Assembly: GCF_030646155.1 (NCBI RefSeq)
Contig: NZ_JAUTDN010000001.1
Location: 1-64,000 of the forward strand
DNA length: 64,000 nucleotides
Reading direction: 5' to 3'
Origin: Conexibacter sp. CPCC 205762
Lineage (GTDB): Bacteria > Actinomycetota > Thermoleophilia > Solirubrobacterales > Solirubrobacteraceae
In this document: piece after piece, positions 16,784-25,914 of the stretch
Layout of the letters: every line of letters starts with the position of its first letter
Position numbering within the stretch: the stretch's first letter is position 1
The notes under the pieces: generated by a model
The model's database searches: none
Told to the model about the DNA's origin: nothing
The model's input: only the letters and a program-made list of their open reading frames with translations
Program-made: the position numbers and the translations under genes

Positions 16784-16787
16784 TCCG
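16772..16787. promoter_or_regulatory. Palindromic operator CGGAATG-GG-CATTCCG
   Basis: Perfect 7+7 inverted repeat with a 2-base centre. The ATG of the TetR gene at 16783 is part of it, so bound repressor would block the initiation region directly. CTAGTCTA follows and could hold a promoter element. Confidence 0.6.
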
Positions 16788-16875
16788 CTAGTCTACGCGG
16801 ACCGCCCGAGCAGCACCACCAGCCACGAGCGGCCGCCGCGCCCACGGCGGTCACAGCCACAAGAGGAGCCTTGCG

Positions 16876-18765
16876 ATGCCACCGTTGAAGTCCCGCACCG
16901 TCACCCACGGCCGCAACATGGCCGGCGCCCGCGCCCTCCTGCGCGCGGCCGGGGTAGCGCGCGAGGACTTCGGCAAGCCGATCGTCGCGATCGCGAACTC
17001 GTACACGCAGTTCGTGCCCGGCCACACGCACCTCGCGCCGGTCGGCGAGGTCGTCGCGGCGGCGGTGCAGGAGGCCGGCGGGATCCCGCGCGAGTTCAAC
17101 ACGATCGCCGTCGACGACGGCATCGCGATGGGCCACGGCGGCATGCTCTACTCGCTGCCCTCGCGCGAGCTGATCGCCGACAGCGTCGAGTACATGGTCA
17201 ACGCCCACTGCGCCGACGCGCTCGTCTGCATCTCCAACTGCGACAAGATCACGCCGGGGATGCTGAACGCCGCGCTGCGGCTCAACATCCCGACCGTCTT
17301 CGTCTCCGGCGGCCCGATGGAGGGCGGCACCGCGACGCTCGTCGACGGCACCGTCCGCAAGGGCCTCAACCTGATCACCGCGATGGCGGAGGCCGTCTCG
17401 CCGTCGGTCAGCGACGACGACATGGCGCTGATCGAGGAGGCCGCCTGCCCGACCTGCGGCTCCTGCTCGGGCATGTTCACCGCCAACTCGATGAACTGCC
17501 TGACGGAGGCGCTCGGCCTGTCGCTGCCCGGCAACGGCTCGACGCTCGCGACGCACACGATGCGCAAGCGGCTGTACGAGGACGCCGGCCGCACCGCCGT
17601 CGAGATCGCGCTGCGCCACTACCACGAGGACGACGAGTCGGTGCTGCCGCGCGCGATCGCCACCCGCGAGGCGTTCGACAACGCGATGACGCTCGACATC
17701 GCGATGGGCGGCTCGACCAACACCGTGCTGCACCTGCTCGCCGCCGCGCAGGAGGCCGAGCTGGACTTCACGATGGCCGACATCGACGCGCTCAGCCGCA
17801 GAGTCCCGTGCCTGACGAAGGTCGCGCCCAACGGCGTCTACCTGATGGAGGACGTCCACCGCGCCGGCGGCATCCCCGCGATCCTCGGCGAGCTGCAGCG
17901 CGGCGGCCTGCTGCACGAGGACGTCCACACCGTCTTCGCGCGCACGATGGACGAGTGGCTCGGCGCCTGGGACATCCGCAGCCCGAAGCCCTCGGAGGCG
18001 GCGCTCGACCTGTTCCACGCCGCGCCCGGCTGCGTCCGCTCGGCGAGAGCGTTCTCGCAGTCGGAGCGGTGGGAGTCGCTCGACACCGACGCCGCCGACG
18101 GCTGCATCCACGACGTCGAGCACGCGCACTCGCTCGACGGCGGCCTGGCGATCCTCTACGGCAACATCGCCGAGCGCGGCTGCGTCGTGAAGACGGCCGG
18201 CGTCGACGACTCGATCCTCAGATTCAGCGGGCCGGCGGTCGTGTTCGAGTCGCAGGACGACGCGGTCGACGGGATCCTCAGAGGCGACGTCAGATCGGGC
18301 GACGTCGTCGTGATCCGCTACGAGGGGCCCAGAGGCGGGCCGGGCATGCAGGAGATGCTCTACCCGACCTCCTACCTGAAGGGCCGCGGCCTCGGCAAGG
18401 AGTGCGCGCTGCTGACCGACGGCCGCTTCTCCGGCGGTACCTCCGGCCTGTCGATCGGCCACGTCTCGCCCGAGGCGGCCTCCGGCGGCCTGATCGCGCT
18501 GGTCGAGAGCGGCGACACGGTCGCGATCGACATCCCCGGCCGCACGATCGAGCTGGAGGTCGGAGCCGACGAGCTGGCCTCGCGCCGCGCCGCGCTGGAG
18601 ACCTCCGGCGGCTACCAGCCGGCCGCGCGCGAGCGCTACGTCTCGCAGGCGCTGCGCGCCTACGCCGCGATGGCGACCTCGGCCGACACCGGCGGCGTCC
18701 GCGACGTCGGCGCGATCGAGCGCGCTGCGGCGACGCTCAACAGCGCGACGGCGCAGCCGGCCTGA
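16876..18765 (+). CDS. ilvD: Dihydroxy-acid dehydratase
   Basis: 629 residues, close to the length of the E. coli 4Fe-4S enzyme. It catalyses the dehydration of dihydroxyisovalerate and dihydroxymethylvalerate in valine and isoleucine synthesis. Diagnostic segments are [25 protein letters not shown] (cluster Cys and metal-binding Lys), [19 protein letters not shown] (cluster Cys), [11 protein letters not shown] and [28 protein letters not shown] ribosome site (at about 16863) precedes the ATG. No other branched-chain gene is nearby. A hairpin follows the stop. Confidence 0.96.
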   Translation: MPPLKSRTVTHGRNMAGARALLRAAGVAREDFGKPIVAIANSYTQFVPGHTHLAPVGEVVAAAVQEAGGIPREFNTIAVDDGIAMGHGGMLYSLPSRELIADSVEYMVNAHCADALVCISNCDKITPGMLNAALRLNIPTVFVSGGPMEGGTATLVDGTVRKGLNLITAMAEAVSPSVSDDDMALIEEAACPTCGSCSGMFTANSMNCLTEALGLSLPGNGSTLATHTMRKRLYEDAGRTAVEIALRHYHEDDESVLPRAIATREAFDNAMTLDIAMGGSTNTVLHLLAAAQEAELDFTMADIDALSRRVPCLTKVAPNGVYLMEDVHRAGGIPAILGELQRGGLLHEDVHTVFARTMDEWLGAWDIRSPKPSEAALDLFHAAPGCVRSARAFSQSERWESLDTDAADGCIHDVEHAHSLDGGLAILYGNIAERGCVVKTAGVDDSILRFSGPAVVFESQDDAVDGILRGDVRSGDVVVIRYEGPRGGPGMQEMLYPTSYLKGRGLGKECALLTDGRFSGGTSGLSIGHVSPEAASGGLIALVESGDTVAIDIPGRTIELEVGADELASRRAALETSGGYQPAARERYVSQALRAYAAMATSADTGGVRDVGAIERAAATLNSATAQPA

Positions 18766-18778
18766 GCCCGCGCCGCGC

Positions 18779-18813
18779 CGCGCCCGCCGCTGCCGCGCGC
18801 GGCAGCGGGCGCG
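18779..18813 (+). terminator. Hairpin terminator after ilvD
   Basis: Stem CGCGCCC/GGGCGCG plus GCTGCCG/CGGCAGC, separated by a 3-base bulge, with loop CGCG. It lies 14 bases after the ilvD stop. Confidence 0.6.
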
Positions 18814-18855
18814 ATCGTGCGGGCCGCGGCGCCGTACGGCGCTAGGGTGCCGTCC

Positions 18856-19830
18856 ATGGCGGAGGAGCGCGAGGTCGAGCTGACCAACCTCGACCAGCCG
18901 TTGTTCGACGGCGCCGAGGCGACCAAGCGCGATCTCGTGACGTACCTGGAGGCGGTCCAGGAGCCGCTCCTGAACGGGCTGCGGGGACGGCCGCTGTCGG
19001 TGATGCGGGCGCTGCGCGGGCGCAGACCGTTCATGCAGAAGAACGTGCCGAGATACCTGCCGGAGTGGGTGCGGACGGCGACGATCTGGGCCGAGGCGAG
19101 CAGACGCGACGTCACCTACGCGCTCTGCGACGACTGGCCGACGCTGAAGTGGTTCGCCAACCAGCGCGCGATCGAGTACCACCCGGCGCTCGTGCGGATC
19201 GACGCCGAGCCGCCGCGGCAGACCCACCTCGTGCTCGACCTCGATCCGCCCGAGGGCGCGCCGTTCGCCGCCGTCGTCGCGGTCGCGGAGCTGGTGCGGC
19301 AGGCGCTGGCCGAGGCGGGGCTGAGCGGCGCGCTCAAGACGAGCGGCGCGAAGGGCGTCCACATCCTCGTGCCGATCGCGCAGCCGGCCAGCGGCGAGCA
19401 GATCGCCGCCGCGACGCGCGCGCTCGCCGCCCGCGCCGAGCGGCTGGACCGGTCGCTCGCGACGACCGCCTACGTGCTCGCCGAGCGCGGCGGGAGAGTG
19501 TTCGTCGACGCCACGCGCGCCTACGGCGCGACGATCGCCGCCGCCTACAGCCCGCGCCTGCGCCCCGGCGCGACCGTCTCCTTCCCGCTCGCCTGGGACG
19601 CGCTCGCGGACGCCGATCCGCACGAGTTCACGATCAAGACGGTGCCGGCGCTGCTCGACGGCGGCGACCCGTGGGCGGCGCTGCTGCCCGCGCCGCAGCC
19701 GCTGCCGGCGGAGCTGGTGGAGGAGGGGCGCGAGATCCCCGTCGCGCGCGTCGCGGCGATGCACGAGGGCAAGCGGCGCGCCCGCGCCAGACGCGAGGCG
19801 GCGGCGGACGCTCCCGCGAGAGACGCCTGA
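18856..19830 (+). CDS. Stand-alone LigD polymerase-domain (PolDom) protein, copy 1
   Basis: 324 residues of the archaeo-eukaryotic-primase-like PolDom found in LigD. Family patterns are LTNLDQPLF...KRDLVTYLEAV, RPFMQKNVPRYLPEWV, the catalytic Asp pair in LVLDLDPPEG, KTSGAKGVHILVPI, and a third acidic residue in RVFVDATRA. In bacterial NHEJ this domain fills gaps with ribonucleotides at double-strand breaks. It lacks ligase and phosphoesterase domains. A second, diverged copy follows 22 bases downstream, so both are probably made together. Neither Ku nor a ligase lies in the window. Confidence 0.88.
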   Translation: MAEEREVELTNLDQPLFDGAEATKRDLVTYLEAVQEPLLNGLRGRPLSVMRALRGRRPFMQKNVPRYLPEWVRTATIWAEASRRDVTYALCDDWPTLKWFANQRAIEYHPALVRIDAEPPRQTHLVLDLDPPEGAPFAAVVAVAELVRQALAEAGLSGALKTSGAKGVHILVPIAQPASGEQIAAATRALAARAERLDRSLATTAYVLAERGGRVFVDATRAYGATIAAAYSPRLRPGATVSFPLAWDALADADPHEFTIKTVPALLDGGDPWAALLPAPQPLPAELVEEGREIPVARVAAMHEGKRRARARREAAADAPARDA

Positions 19831-19852
19831 CCCGCTCGCTAGGATCGCGCTC

Positions 19853-21007
19853 GTGGCCAGAAGCGAACACACGATGCTCGAGCTGGCGGGACGCGAGGTG
19901 CGCCTCTCCAACCCGGCGAAGGTCTATTTCCCGAAGCCCGGCTGGACGAAGCTCGACCTCGTCGAGTACTACGTCGCGGTCGCCGACGCCGCGCTGATCC
20001 ACCTGCGCGAGCGGCCGACCGTGATGAAGCGGTTCGTCAACGGCATCAACGAGGACCCGATCTGGCAGAAGCGGGTGCCGTCGAGAGTGCCCGACTGGCT
20101 GGAGACGACGACCGTCGCCTTCCCCTCCGGCCGCACCGCCGAGGAGCTGGTCGCCAACGACGTCGCCCACCTCGCCTGGGCCGTCAACCTCGGCGTGATC
20201 GACTTCAACCCGTGGCCGGCCCGCCGCGCGGAGCTGGACGCGCCCGACGAGCTGCGCGTCGACCTCGACCCGGGCGAGGGCGTCGGCTGGGACGCGGTCC
20301 GCAGAACGGCGCTGGTCGTGCGCGACGTGCTGGAGGAGCACGGCCTGCGCGGCTACCCGAAGACGTCGGGCTCGAAGGGGATCCACGTGATGGTCCGGCT
20401 GGAGCCGGAGTGGGACTTCCTCGGCGTGCGCCGCGCGGCGCTGGCGCTGGCGCGCGAGGTCGAGCGGCGCGCGCCGGACCTCGCCACCAGCAAGTGGTGG
20501 AAGGAGGAGCGGCACGGCGTCTTCGTCGACTACAACCAGAACGCGCGCGACCGCACCGTCGCCTCCTGCTACTCGGTCCGCCCGACCGTCGACGCGCGCG
20601 TCTCCTGCGCGCTCGAATGGGACGAGGTCGCCGACGTCGAGCCCGGCGACCTGCGGCTCGACACCGTCCCCGAGCGGCTGAAGACGGTCGGCGACCCGGC
20701 CGCGACGATCGACGCGAACGCCGGCACGCTCGACGGCCTGCTCGAGCTCGCCCGCCGCGACGAGGAGGAGGGGATCGGCGACGCTCCCTGGCCGCCCCAC
20801 TTCCCGAAGCAGAGAGGCGAGCCCAAGCGCGTCCAGCCGAGCCGCGACAAGGACCGCCCGACCCAGCGCGGCCGCGCCGGCGACCCCCAGCCCGGCGGCC
20901 CGCCGCCCGGCGTCAGAGGGGGACTCAACAAGGCCCCCAAACCCACCCAGTTCGGCGCCAAGCCCCGCACCGGCCAGGGCTACGCGCACGAGTTCGACGA
21001 GGAGTGA
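19853..21007 (+). CDS. Stand-alone LigD polymerase-domain (PolDom) protein, copy 2
   Basis: 384 residues, GTG start. It has the same fold as copy 1: RLSNPAKVYFPKPGWTKLDL, PIWQKRVPSRVPDW, catalytic RVDLDPGEG, KTSGSKGIHVMVRL, FVDYNQNARDRT and DLRLDTVPERL. It also carries a C-terminal extension of about 80 residues that is rich in Pro, Gly, Lys and Arg (residues 305-384, including HFPKQRGEPKRVQ). That extension looks disordered and may bind DNA or partners. The two copies differ throughout, so this is an old duplication. It is likely to act in NHEJ-type repair together with a ligase encoded elsewhere. Confidence 0.9.
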   Translation: MARSEHTMLELAGREVRLSNPAKVYFPKPGWTKLDLVEYYVAVADAALIHLRERPTVMKRFVNGINEDPIWQKRVPSRVPDWLETTTVAFPSGRTAEELVANDVAHLAWAVNLGVIDFNPWPARRAELDAPDELRVDLDPGEGVGWDAVRRTALVVRDVLEEHGLRGYPKTSGSKGIHVMVRLEPEWDFLGVRRAALALAREVERRAPDLATSKWWKEERHGVFVDYNQNARDRTVASCYSVRPTVDARVSCALEWDEVADVEPGDLRLDTVPERLKTVGDPAATIDANAGTLDGLLELARRDEEEGIGDAPWPPHFPKQRGEPKRVQPSRDKDRPTQRGRAGDPQPGGPPPGVRGGLNKAPKPTQFGAKPRTGQGYAHEFDEE

Positions 21008-21069
21008 GACGGCCGCCGCGCCGCTTGCCTGGCCGCGAAGCCGACAGGGCGACCCGCTACGTTGAGCGG

Positions 21070-21393
21070 ATGCAGGACGAGCTTCCGACCTTCTCGTACA
21101 CGCTCGAACCGCTTCCGCCGAGCCGGCTCGGCCGCCGCTGGCGCTGGTCGCTCTACCGCGGCGAGCGGCTGCTCGCGGCCGGCTGGCACTACGGCCAGCG
21201 CCAGGCGATCGGCGCGCTGCGGACCGCGACCTCGCGAGCCGCGCACGAGCTCGCCGGCCTGACCGCGCTGCGCCCCGAGCGCGCCGCGACCGAGGGCCGC
21301 TTCATCGCCGGCGCGACCGTCCAGCTCGACTGCGGCGCGCTGCGCTGCGTGCTGGCGCCGCGCGTCGAGGCGGCCGAGTCGAGCGCGGCGTAG
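21070..21393 (+). CDS. Small conserved-looking protein of unknown function
   Basis: 107 residues. The sequence is compact with many aromatic residues near the start (FSYTLEPLPPSRLGRRWRWSLYRGERLLAAGWHYGQRQAIGALRTA), suggesting a small alpha/beta domain. Two Cys sit near the C-terminus (DCGALRC). It lies 62 bases after the second PolDom gene on the same strand. I recognise no family. Typical codon use for the window supports it as a real gene. Confidence 0.6.
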   Translation: MQDELPTFSYTLEPLPPSRLGRRWRWSLYRGERLLAAGWHYGQRQAIGALRTATSRAAHELAGLTALRPERAATEGRFIAGATVQLDCGALRCVLAPRVEAAESSAA

Positions 21394-21452
21394 GCAGGTC
21401 CCGCGCAGCGCGCCTTCCGGTCGACGCCCGCCCGCCCGCCCGACGCCGCGTC

Positions 21453-22085
21453 CTACGCCTCCGCGATCGTGTACGCCCGCACGACCGCGAGGAACAGCTC
21501 CCGGCGACGCGACCGCACGGCGGGGTCGTCCGGCTCGATCAGGCACTGGATCGCGGTGCCGTCGTGGACGGCGACGAGCGCCGCCGCGAACGCCTCGCGG
21601 TCGACCACGCGCCGCCCGACGCGCGCGACCGCGCGGTCGATGAACGGCAGCAGCGCGGCCGCGATCTGCGCCTCGCGCGCCGCCATCGCGGCGCGCAGCG
21701 ACGGCACCCGCAGCGCGTGCGCGGTGAACTCGGACTCGACCCGCTGCCAGTGGTCGTCGAGCGGCAGCAGCGCGAGCAGCTGGTCGATCCCGTCCTCCAG
21801 CGACACGAGCGCCTCGCCGGGGGTCGCGTCCAGCGCGGCCGCGAGCGCACCCAGCATCGCCGTCGAGCGCTGCTCCCACATCGCCAGGAACAGCTCGTCG
21901 AGCGAGCCGAAGTTGGAGTAGAAGGCGCCGCGCGTGTAGCCGGCCCGCTCGCAGACCTCCTCGACGCTGGCGCGGCCGAAGCCCTCCTCGGCGAAGACGT
22001 GCAGCGCGGCGTCGAGCAGCCGCTGACGCGTCTCGGCGCGCCGTCTGGTGACGCGCCGAGGTCTGGCAGGCGCGGCCTCGCTCAC
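21453..22085 (-). CDS. TetR family transcriptional regulator
   Basis: 210 residues. The HTH is RQRLLDAALHVFAEEGFGRASVEEVCERAGYTRGAFYSNFGSLDELFLAM. Its GTG start overlaps the stop of the upstream flavoprotein gene (GTGA), so the pair forms one operon and the regulator probably controls it. The C-terminal region (LLPFIDRAVARVGRRV...IQCLIEPDD) is a TetR ligand domain of unknown effector. Confidence 0.9.
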   Translation of the reverse strand: MSEAAPARPRRVTRRRAETRQRLLDAALHVFAEEGFGRASVEEVCERAGYTRGAFYSNFGSLDELFLAMWEQRSTAMLGALAAALDATPGEALVSLEDGIDQLLALLPLDDHWQRVESEFTAHALRVPSLRAAMAAREAQIAAALLPFIDRAVARVGRRVVDREAFAAALVAVHDGTAIQCLIEPDDPAVRSRRRELFLAVVRAYTIAEA

Positions 22086-23779
22086 GCCGTCGCGGCTCCC
22101 GCGCGCGCCGCGCCCGCGTCGCCCAGCTCCCGTGCCAGCGCCAGCCCGGCCGCCCGCCCCGAGAAGATGCAGCCGCCGACGAACGTGCCCTCCAGCGCGT
22201 TGTAGCCGTGCACGCCGCCGCCGCCGAAGCCGGCGACCTCGCCGGCCGCGTAGAGGCCGGGGAAGGGAGAGCCGTCGGCGCGCATCACCTGCGAGTCGAG
22301 GTTGGTCTCCAGCCCGCCGAGCGTCTTGCGCGTGCAGACGTTCAGCCGCACGGCGATCAGCGGCCCGTGCTTGGGGTCGAGGATCCGGTGCGGCTTGGCG
22401 ACGCGCATTCTGTCGCCGCGGATGCGGCGCGCGTTGGCGATCCCCATCAGCTGCGCGTCCTTGGAGTACTTGTTGTCGACCTCGCGGTCGCGCGCGACGA
22501 CCTGGCGCTCGATCTGCGCGTAGTCCAGCGCGGGTCCGCGCGCGATCTCGTTCATGCCGGCGACCAAGTCGTGGAGATTGTCGCGCACGACGAAGTCGAC
22601 GCCGTTGCGCTTGAACGCCTCGACCGGCCCGGTCGCGCCCTTCGCCAGCCGCGAGCGGATCAGCAGCTTGATGTCCTTGCCGGTCACGTCGGGGTTCTGC
22701 TCGGAGCCCGAGAGCGAGAACTCCTTGCCGATGATCGACTCGTTGAGGATGAACCAGGAGTAGTCGTGGCCGGTCTGGAGGATCCGTCTGAGCGTCGCGA
22801 GCGTGTCGAAGCCGGGGAAGCAGGGCGCCTCGAGCCGCTCGCCGAGCGCGTCGAACCACAGCGACGACGGCCCGGGGATGATCCGGATCGCGTGCTGCGG
22901 CCAGATCGGGTCCCAGTTGTGGATCCCCTCGGTGTAGTGCCACATGCGGTCGCGGTTGACGATGTTGCCGCCGGCCTCCTCGGCGATCCCGATCATCCGC
23001 CCGTCGACGTACGCGGGCACGCCCGAGATCATCGTCTGCGGCGGCTCGCCGAGCCGCTCGCGCGGCCAGTTGCGGCGGATCAGCTCGAAGTTGTGGCCGA
23101 TCCCGCCGGAGCTGACGACGACCGCCTGCGCGCGCAGCTCGAACTCGCCGGCCGCCTCGCGCGGCGAGGCGACGCCGCGCTCCAGCTCGTCGCAGGCGAC
23201 CAGCTCGGTGCCGCGCACGCCGACGACGGCGCCGTCCTCGACGACGAGGTCGTCGACCTGGTGGCGGAAGGCGAAGCTGACGAGCCCGCGCCGCTCGGCC
23301 TCGAGGATCGGCTCGAGGAAGACGCGCACCAGCTCGGGGCCGGTGCCCCAGGTGAGGTGGAAGCGGGGGACCGAGTTGCCGTGTCCCAGCGCGTCGCCGC
23401 CGCCGCGCTCGGCCCAGCCGACGGTCGGCACGACGCGCAGGCCGAGGTCGAACAGGTATCTGCGCTTCTCGGTCGCGGCGAAGCGGACGTACGCCTCGGC
23501 CCACTGGCGCGGCCAGTGGTCCTCGACGTCGCGGTCGAAGCCGGCCGAGCCGAGCCAGTCCTGCAGCGCCAGCTCGTAGGAGTCCTTGATCCCCATCCGC
23601 CGCTGCTCGGGGCTGTCGACGAAGAAGAGGCCGGCAAGCGACCAGAAGGCCTGGCCGCCGAGGTTTCTGCGGTTCTCCTGGTCGAGCACGAGCACCCGTC
23701 GCCCGGCCTTGACCAGTTCATGCGTGGCGACGAGGCCGGCGAGGCCCGCGCCGACGACGATCACATCGGGGTCGTTCAT
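22082..23779 (-). CDS. FAD-binding dehydrogenase (fumarate reductase/KstD-like family)
   Basis: 565 residues. The N-terminal FAD Rossmann motif is DVIVVGAGLAGLVATHELVKAG, followed by VLVLDQENRRNLGGQA. The C-terminal FAD block reads GLYAAGEVAGFGGGGVHGYNALEGTFVGGCIFSGRAAG. In the fumarate-reductase/3-ketosteroid-dehydrogenase superfamily these enzymes remove or add hydrogens at a C-C bond. The substrate is unknown; co-transcription with a TetR regulator suggests an inducible catabolic step. Upstream of the ATG the sequence ATGCA occurs three times (from 23781, 23799 and 23810), possible regulator contacts. Confidence 0.88.
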   Translation of the reverse strand: MNDPDVIVVGAGLAGLVATHELVKAGRRVLVLDQENRRNLGGQAFWSLAGLFFVDSPEQRRMGIKDSYELALQDWLGSAGFDRDVEDHWPRQWAEAYVRFAATEKRRYLFDLGLRVVPTVGWAERGGGDALGHGNSVPRFHLTWGTGPELVRVFLEPILEAERRGLVSFAFRHQVDDLVVEDGAVVGVRGTELVACDELERGVASPREAAGEFELRAQAVVVSSGGIGHNFELIRRNWPRERLGEPPQTMISGVPAYVDGRMIGIAEEAGGNIVNRDRMWHYTEGIHNWDPIWPQHAIRIIPGPSSLWFDALGERLEAPCFPGFDTLATLRRILQTGHDYSWFILNESIIGKEFSLSGSEQNPDVTGKDIKLLIRSRLAKGATGPVEAFKRNGVDFVVRDNLHDLVAGMNEIARGPALDYAQIERQVVARDREVDNKYSKDAQLMGIANARRIRGDRMRVAKPHRILDPKHGPLIAVRLNVCTRKTLGGLETNLDSQVMRADGSPFPGLYAAGEVAGFGGGGVHGYNALEGTFVGGCIFSGRAAGLALARELGDAGAARAGAATA

Positions 23780-23900
23780 GATGCAAGAACGTATCCGATG
23801 CACTTCTGTATGCAAAGCGGGAACCGTCGCAAGGTCTGGCGCGCGCCCGTTCGGGTATGACCACAGGCGGATCGCGTTCCCGTCGCAAGGAGTCCCCGAA

Positions 23901-24977
23901 GTGAGAGCAGTTCGCTGGAGCCTGCCGATCGCGCTGGTCGCGGCAGTCGCCGTCGTGCCCGCGACAGCGACGGCGAAGTCGGCGGTGCGCGTCTCGGCGC
24001 AGCCGCTCGCCGCGAGACTGACGACGAGAGCGGCGAAGACGGCGATCGTCGTCAGCAACCCCGGCAGAGCGCGGCTGACCGGGCTGACGCTCGCGGTCGT
24101 CGCGCCGAAGGGCGTCAAGGTGACGCTCGCGGGCGCGAAGCGCGGGAAGACGAGCCGCGCGCTGCCGGCGCTGAAGGGGAGAGGATCGGCGCGCGTGACG
24201 GTCGCGCTCAGCCGCACCGCCAGAGGCCCGGCGAGAGGCCGGCTGACGGTCAAGGTGACGCGCGGGGGCAAGACGCTCGGCTCGGCCCGGCTCGCCTTCG
24301 GCAGCGGCAGAAGATCGGCCGGCAGAACCGGACCCGCGCAGCCGCCGGCCGACCCGAACGACCTCAGCGGCCGCTACTTCTGGGGCACGCAGTACACGAT
24401 CAGCGGCATCCTCATGCACACGCTCTATTTCACGAGCAAGCAGTTCGTCTGGGTCGACGACGTCGAGGGCACGTGGCCGTCCTGCGCCGCCGCCAGCGAG
24501 CAGTGCAAGCCGTACACGTACGACGCCGCCAGCAACACGCTGACGATCGACGGCAGACCGGCGGCGCTGAAGCCCGACCACTCGATCGACTACGACGACG
24601 ACAACTACGGCGAGTTCGGCTACCCGGCGCCGGGCACGCGCTGGACCACGTACGTCACCTACGCGAACTCCTCCGGCCTCTGCCCGCTGTACTGCAGCTA
24701 CTACACGGAGAACCTCGAGTTCCGCCCGGACGGCACGTTCATCCGCGACGCCGTCGCCTCCGGCAGCGGGCCGATAAGCGACTACGCGATCGTCCCGGCC
24801 GACAGCAAGGGCACCTACGAGGTCCGCGCCGACAGAACGCTGCGGCTCGCGTTCGCCGACGGCAGAGAGCGGATCGAGACCGTCGCGCTCTACCTGACCG
24901 ACGACGGCAGAGCGCTGAGACCGGTCGGCGACGGCCTGCTGCTCGACGGCGACGGCTACTTCGACATCCGCGACTAG
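23901..24977 (+). CDS. Secreted beta-rich protein of unknown function
   Basis: 358 residues. The GTG at 23901 is preceded by a strong AAGGAG (23887-23892), which decides the start. A signal peptide (residues 1-25, ending ATATA) is followed by an Arg/Ala-rich Ig-like domain of about 120 residues (VVSNPGRARLTGLTLAVVAPKGV type), similar to NPCBM-associated or Big-type domains. The second half is Tyr/Asp-rich with four Cys in two pairs, resembling a META/lipocalin-like barrel (LTIDGRPAAL, FRPDGTFIRDA, DSKGTYEVRADRTL). Its stop shares the bases CTAG with the opposing hydrolase gene. Confidence 0.7.
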   Translation: MRAVRWSLPIALVAAVAVVPATATAKSAVRVSAQPLAARLTTRAAKTAIVVSNPGRARLTGLTLAVVAPKGVKVTLAGAKRGKTSRALPALKGRGSARVTVALSRTARGPARGRLTVKVTRGGKTLGSARLAFGSGRRSAGRTGPAQPPADPNDLSGRYFWGTQYTISGILMHTLYFTSKQFVWVDDVEGTWPSCAAASEQCKPYTYDAASNTLTIDGRPAALKPDHSIDYDDDNYGEFGYPAPGTRWTTYVTYANSSGLCPLYCSYYTENLEFRPDGTFIRDAVASGSGPISDYAIVPADSKGTYEVRADRTLRLAFADGRERIETVALYLTDDGRALRPVGDGLLLDGDGYFDIRD

Positions 24978-25795
24978 CTCCCGCTCGTCTGCGCGGCGGC
25001 CGGCGCGAGCGTCAGCTCCTCGCCGGTCGCCAGCACGCGCGCCGCGACGCCGGCCTCCTGCGCGGCGGTGAGGAAGCGCTCGGCCGGCTGCTTCACCTGC
25101 TCGTAGCGCGGCGGGGAGTCGATCGTGTCGTAGTGGATCGGCACGGCCAGCCGCGCGCCGAGGACCGCGGCCGCGGCAGCCGCCTGCTCCGGCGTCATCG
25201 CGGCCGGGAGCGGGCTCGGCGGCTGGCGGTGGGGGAGGCTGACGCGTGGGCCGTTGGCCGGCAGGAAGACGGCGTCGAAGTCGCCCAGCCGCAGCTTCGC
25301 CAGCCACCACGCGCCGTGGAAGAGCGTGTCGCCGGCGTGCAGGATCCGCACGCCGCCGGCCGCGACCGCCCACGACACCTGCGGGTCGCCGAAGCCGTCG
25401 ACGGCCGGCACGGCGGTGAACGTGAACGGCCCGCGCGTGACCGACTCCCACGGCGCGAGCACCTGCGTCGCGAGCCCGCGCTCGGCGATCCCCTGCTCGG
25501 CGTAGAGCAGCGCGCCGTCCTCCAGCACGCCGCCGTCGGGCGCCGGCGCGGGACGCAGCAGCAGGCCGTCGGGCGCCAGCGCGGCGGCGATCGCGCCCGG
25601 GTCGCAGTGGTCGGCGTGCAGGTGGGTGACGAGCGCGGTCGCGATCGCGCCCGCGCCGGCCGGCGGCGGCAGCGGCCCGTGCACCGGCCCGGTGAACGGC
25701 TCCAGCGGCTCGTTGTGCTGGAACAGGTCGACGACGACGTGCTCGCCCTCTGCCTCCAGCTCCAGCCCAGCCCAGCCCAGTCGGCGGATCCGCAT
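24974..25795 (-). CDS. Metallo-beta-lactamase-fold hydrolase (UlaG-like)
   Basis: 273 residues. The metal motif is VTHLHADHCDPG, with further ligands in ILHAGDTLFHG and VPIHYDTID, as in the UlaG/L-ascorbate-6-phosphate-lactonase branch of the MBL fold. The N-terminus (MRIRRLGWAGLELEAEGEHV) is typical for it. The substrate is unknown. It is divergent from a TetR gene, with an operator-like palindrome between them, and overlaps the convergent secreted-protein gene by four bases. Confidence 0.87.
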   Translation of the reverse strand: MRIRRLGWAGLELEAEGEHVVVDLFQHNEPLEPFTGPVHGPLPPPAGAGAIATALVTHLHADHCDPGAIAAALAPDGLLLRPAPAPDGGVLEDGALLYAEQGIAERGLATQVLAPWESVTRGPFTFTAVPAVDGFGDPQVSWAVAAGGVRILHAGDTLFHGAWWLAKLRLGDFDAVFLPANGPRVSLPHRQPPSPLPAAMTPEQAAAAAAVLGARLAVPIHYDTIDSPPRYEQVKQPAERFLTAAQEAGVAARVLATGEELTLAPAAAQTSGS

Positions 25796-25883
25796 CTCTC
25801 GCTCCTCGGTAGCCGGCGTCGCGCGGGCGGGTCGGGGCCGCCTCGGGAGCGCGCCCGCCGCGCCTCCGCGACGCCATTTAGCA

Positions 25884-25906
25884 AACGATCGTTCGTAATC
25901 TATACT
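25884..25906. promoter_or_regulatory. TetR-type operator and -10 box in MBL/TetR divergent region
   Basis: Perfect palindrome AACGATCGTT (25884-25893) is followed by TATACT (25901-25906). If TATACT is the -10 element, transcription of the TetR gene begins within a few bases of its ATG at 25915, giving an almost leaderless message. Confidence 0.55.
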
Positions 25907-25914
25907 GCTGCGCC

